From the NCBI GenBank assembly GCA_013285445.1, contig CP053448.1, positions 1,550,001-1,614,000 on the forward strand: a stretch of 64,000 nt of DNA, written 5' to 3'. Each line of letters begins with the position of its first letter. Position 1 is the stretch's first letter. Made by a program: the position numbers and the translations under genes. Source of the stretch: Pseudomonadota bacterium. GTDB taxonomy: Bacteria > Pseudomonadota > Gammaproteobacteria > Xanthomonadales > Wenzhouxiangellaceae. The notes beneath the pieces are model-generated. The model was given only the letters and a program-made list of their open reading frames with translations. It was not told where the DNA came from and did not search any database. Positions 63,043 through 64,000 of this stretch are shown here, piece after piece.

Positions 63043-64000
63043 ATGAATCGCAAAAAGCAGCAGGACGAGGATGGATTTCAGGCCATTCGTTTCGATGGCC
63101 GGCGGCTGCACCTGCTCGACCAGCGCTGTTTGCCGGCCGAGGAGCGGTGGCTGCAGCTTGAAACGGTCGACGAGGCGATTTCAGCCATTCGCGAGCTGGT
63201 CGTGCGGGGGGCGCCTGCGATTGGCATTACCGCCGCCTATGCGGCAGTGCTTGCGGCGCTGCGGCGTGGCACAGACGTGATCGGATGGCGTCTGGATCTG
63301 GAACGCCTTGAGCTGGCCCGGCCGACGGCCGTCAATCTGAGCTGGGCAGTCGAGCGGATGCGGCACCGGGCGCAGCGGAGCGCCGGCCTGGATCCGAGTG
63401 CGCTGATCGATGAGGCGCAACGCATTCATCGTGATGACATCGCCGCCAACCGGGCGATGGCTGCGGCCGGCAGCGCCAGGATCGAGCCAGGCTCCGGGGT
63501 TCTGACTCACTGCAATACCGGCTCGCTGGCCACCGGTGGTATCGGTACGGCGCTGGGCGTGATTGTCGCCGGTTACCGTCTCGGTCGCATCGGCCGCATC
63601 TATGCCGACGAGACCCGGCCCTGGCTGCAGGGTTCACGCCTGACAGCCTGGGAACTGGCGCGCTTGGAGATCCCTTTCGAGGTCATCACAGAGGGCGCTG
63701 CGGCTGCGCTGATGAACTCGGGACGGGTGCAGTGGGTCATCACCGGCGCCGATCGCATTGCTGCCAACGGTGACGTGGCCAACAAGATCGGGACCTACTC
63801 CCTGGCGGTCCTTGCGCGTTATCACGGTGTCCGAATGATGGTCGTGGCCCCGGCATCGACTATCGATCCGGTGATGCCTGCGGGGTCTGGCATTGCCATC
63901 GAGCAGCGTGATCCCGGCGAGATCTGGTCGGCTGCGGGGCTGGCCGGGACGCCGGCTGGATACGCTGCCTGGAACCCGGTGTTCGACGTCACGCCAGCAG
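63043..64000 (+). CDS. mtnA: methylthioribose-1-phosphate isomerase, 5' part (truncated by window edge)
   Basis: The first 319 residues of MtnA, which isomerises 5-methylthioribose-1-phosphate to methylthioribulose-1-phosphate in methionine salvage. Motifs: [20 protein letters not shown] near residue 50, [20 protein letters not shown] with the catalytic Cys near 155, [16 protein letters not shown] near 195, and [20 protein letters not shown] with the catalytic Asp near 240. ATG 63043 follows GGAG at good spacing; ATG 63007, in the same frame, would add 12 residues. It is divergent from the cyclophilin gene. The methylthioinosine phosphorylase that supplies its substrate is encoded at 24.6-25.4 kb in this window. 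Confidence 0.93.
   Translation, partial: MNRKKQQDEDGFQAIRFDGRRLHLLDQRCLPAEERWLQLETVDEAISAIRELVVRGAPAIGITAAYAAVLAALRRGTDVIGWRLDLERLELARPTAVNLSWAVERMRHRAQRSAGLDPSALIDEAQRIHRDDIAANRAMAAAGSARIEPGSGVLTHCNTGSLATGGIGTALGVIVAGYRLGRIGRIYADETRPWLQGSRLTAWELARLEIPFEVITEGAAAALMNSGRVQWVITGADRIAANGDVANKIGTYSLAVLARYHGVRMMVVAPASTIDPVMPAGSGIAIEQRDPGEIWSAAGLAGTPAGYAAWNPVFDVTPA

Overview
The window is a gene-dense, GC-rich stretch of a gammaproteobacterial chromosome with no phage, integron, CRISPR or antibiotic-resistance block. The gene order carA-carB-greA-(rpfE-like)-recJ-prfB-lysS matches what I recall of the rpf neighbourhood of Xanthomonas. Together with the agmatine deiminase/N-carbamoylputrescine amidase pair, a methylthioinosine phosphorylase and a large NAD-glutamate dehydrogenase, this suggests a relative of the Xanthomonadales/Wenzhouxiangella lineage. 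The placement is inference, because no 16S gene is present.

Layout. 1-6.4 kb: 3' end of NAD-glutamate dehydrogenase, NAD kinase, a cytosolic-type 5'-nucleotidase and a very large exported beta-propeller/amidohydrolase. 6.5-16.2 kb: a lipoprotein, rimO, a cobalamin-binding protein, an MFS carrier, a DksA/TraR zinc-finger protein, corA, an SDR, a two-TM K+ channel and the threonine-degrading pair tdh-kbl. 16.2-18.3 kb is a decayed or regulatory patch: a Sir2 remnant, a probable structured small RNA with a strong promoter, a frameshifted pspF-like gene, and a 110-bp tandem duplication of the radA start region. 18.3-25.4 kb: radA, a YdbL-like lipoprotein, then rlmD-nagZ-mscS-hpt-methylthioinosine phosphorylase, mostly coupled by 4-nt overlaps. 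25.4-35.7 kb: an orphan with a degenerate receiver domain, dnaE, nhaC, a DUF349 giant and a TraB-family membrane protein. 35.8-39.9 kb: an overlapping four-gene cassette (C39-like peptidase, RimK-like ATP-grasp ligase, GCS2-type ligase, N-formylglutamate amidohydrolase-like enzyme). This is the best candidate here for an uncharacterised biosynthetic system. It converges on aguA-aguB. 42-48.3 kb: an SDR, rsgA, orn, ppsA/ppsR and a DUF1249 protein. 48.4-60 kb: the carA-lysS block, broken by a decayed GxxExxY element and by two tandem MITE-like insertions that split a host-attachment-type gene. 60-64 kb: a lipocalin, a renalase-like flavoprotein, ppiA-lpxH and the 5' part of mtnA.

Functional links. 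MtnA (window end) and methylthioinosine phosphorylase plus Hpt (24-25 kb) form a methionine/purine salvage route. Tdh and Kbl act consecutively, as do AguA and AguB. PpsR controls PpsA. CarA and CarB form one enzyme. Repeats are a theme: inverted heptamer arrays (CCYGWAA-like) recur in several intergenic gaps, and a REP-like palindrome occurs five times. Several genes have a -10 box only 6-8 nt from the start codon, implying leaderless or nearly leaderless mRNAs.
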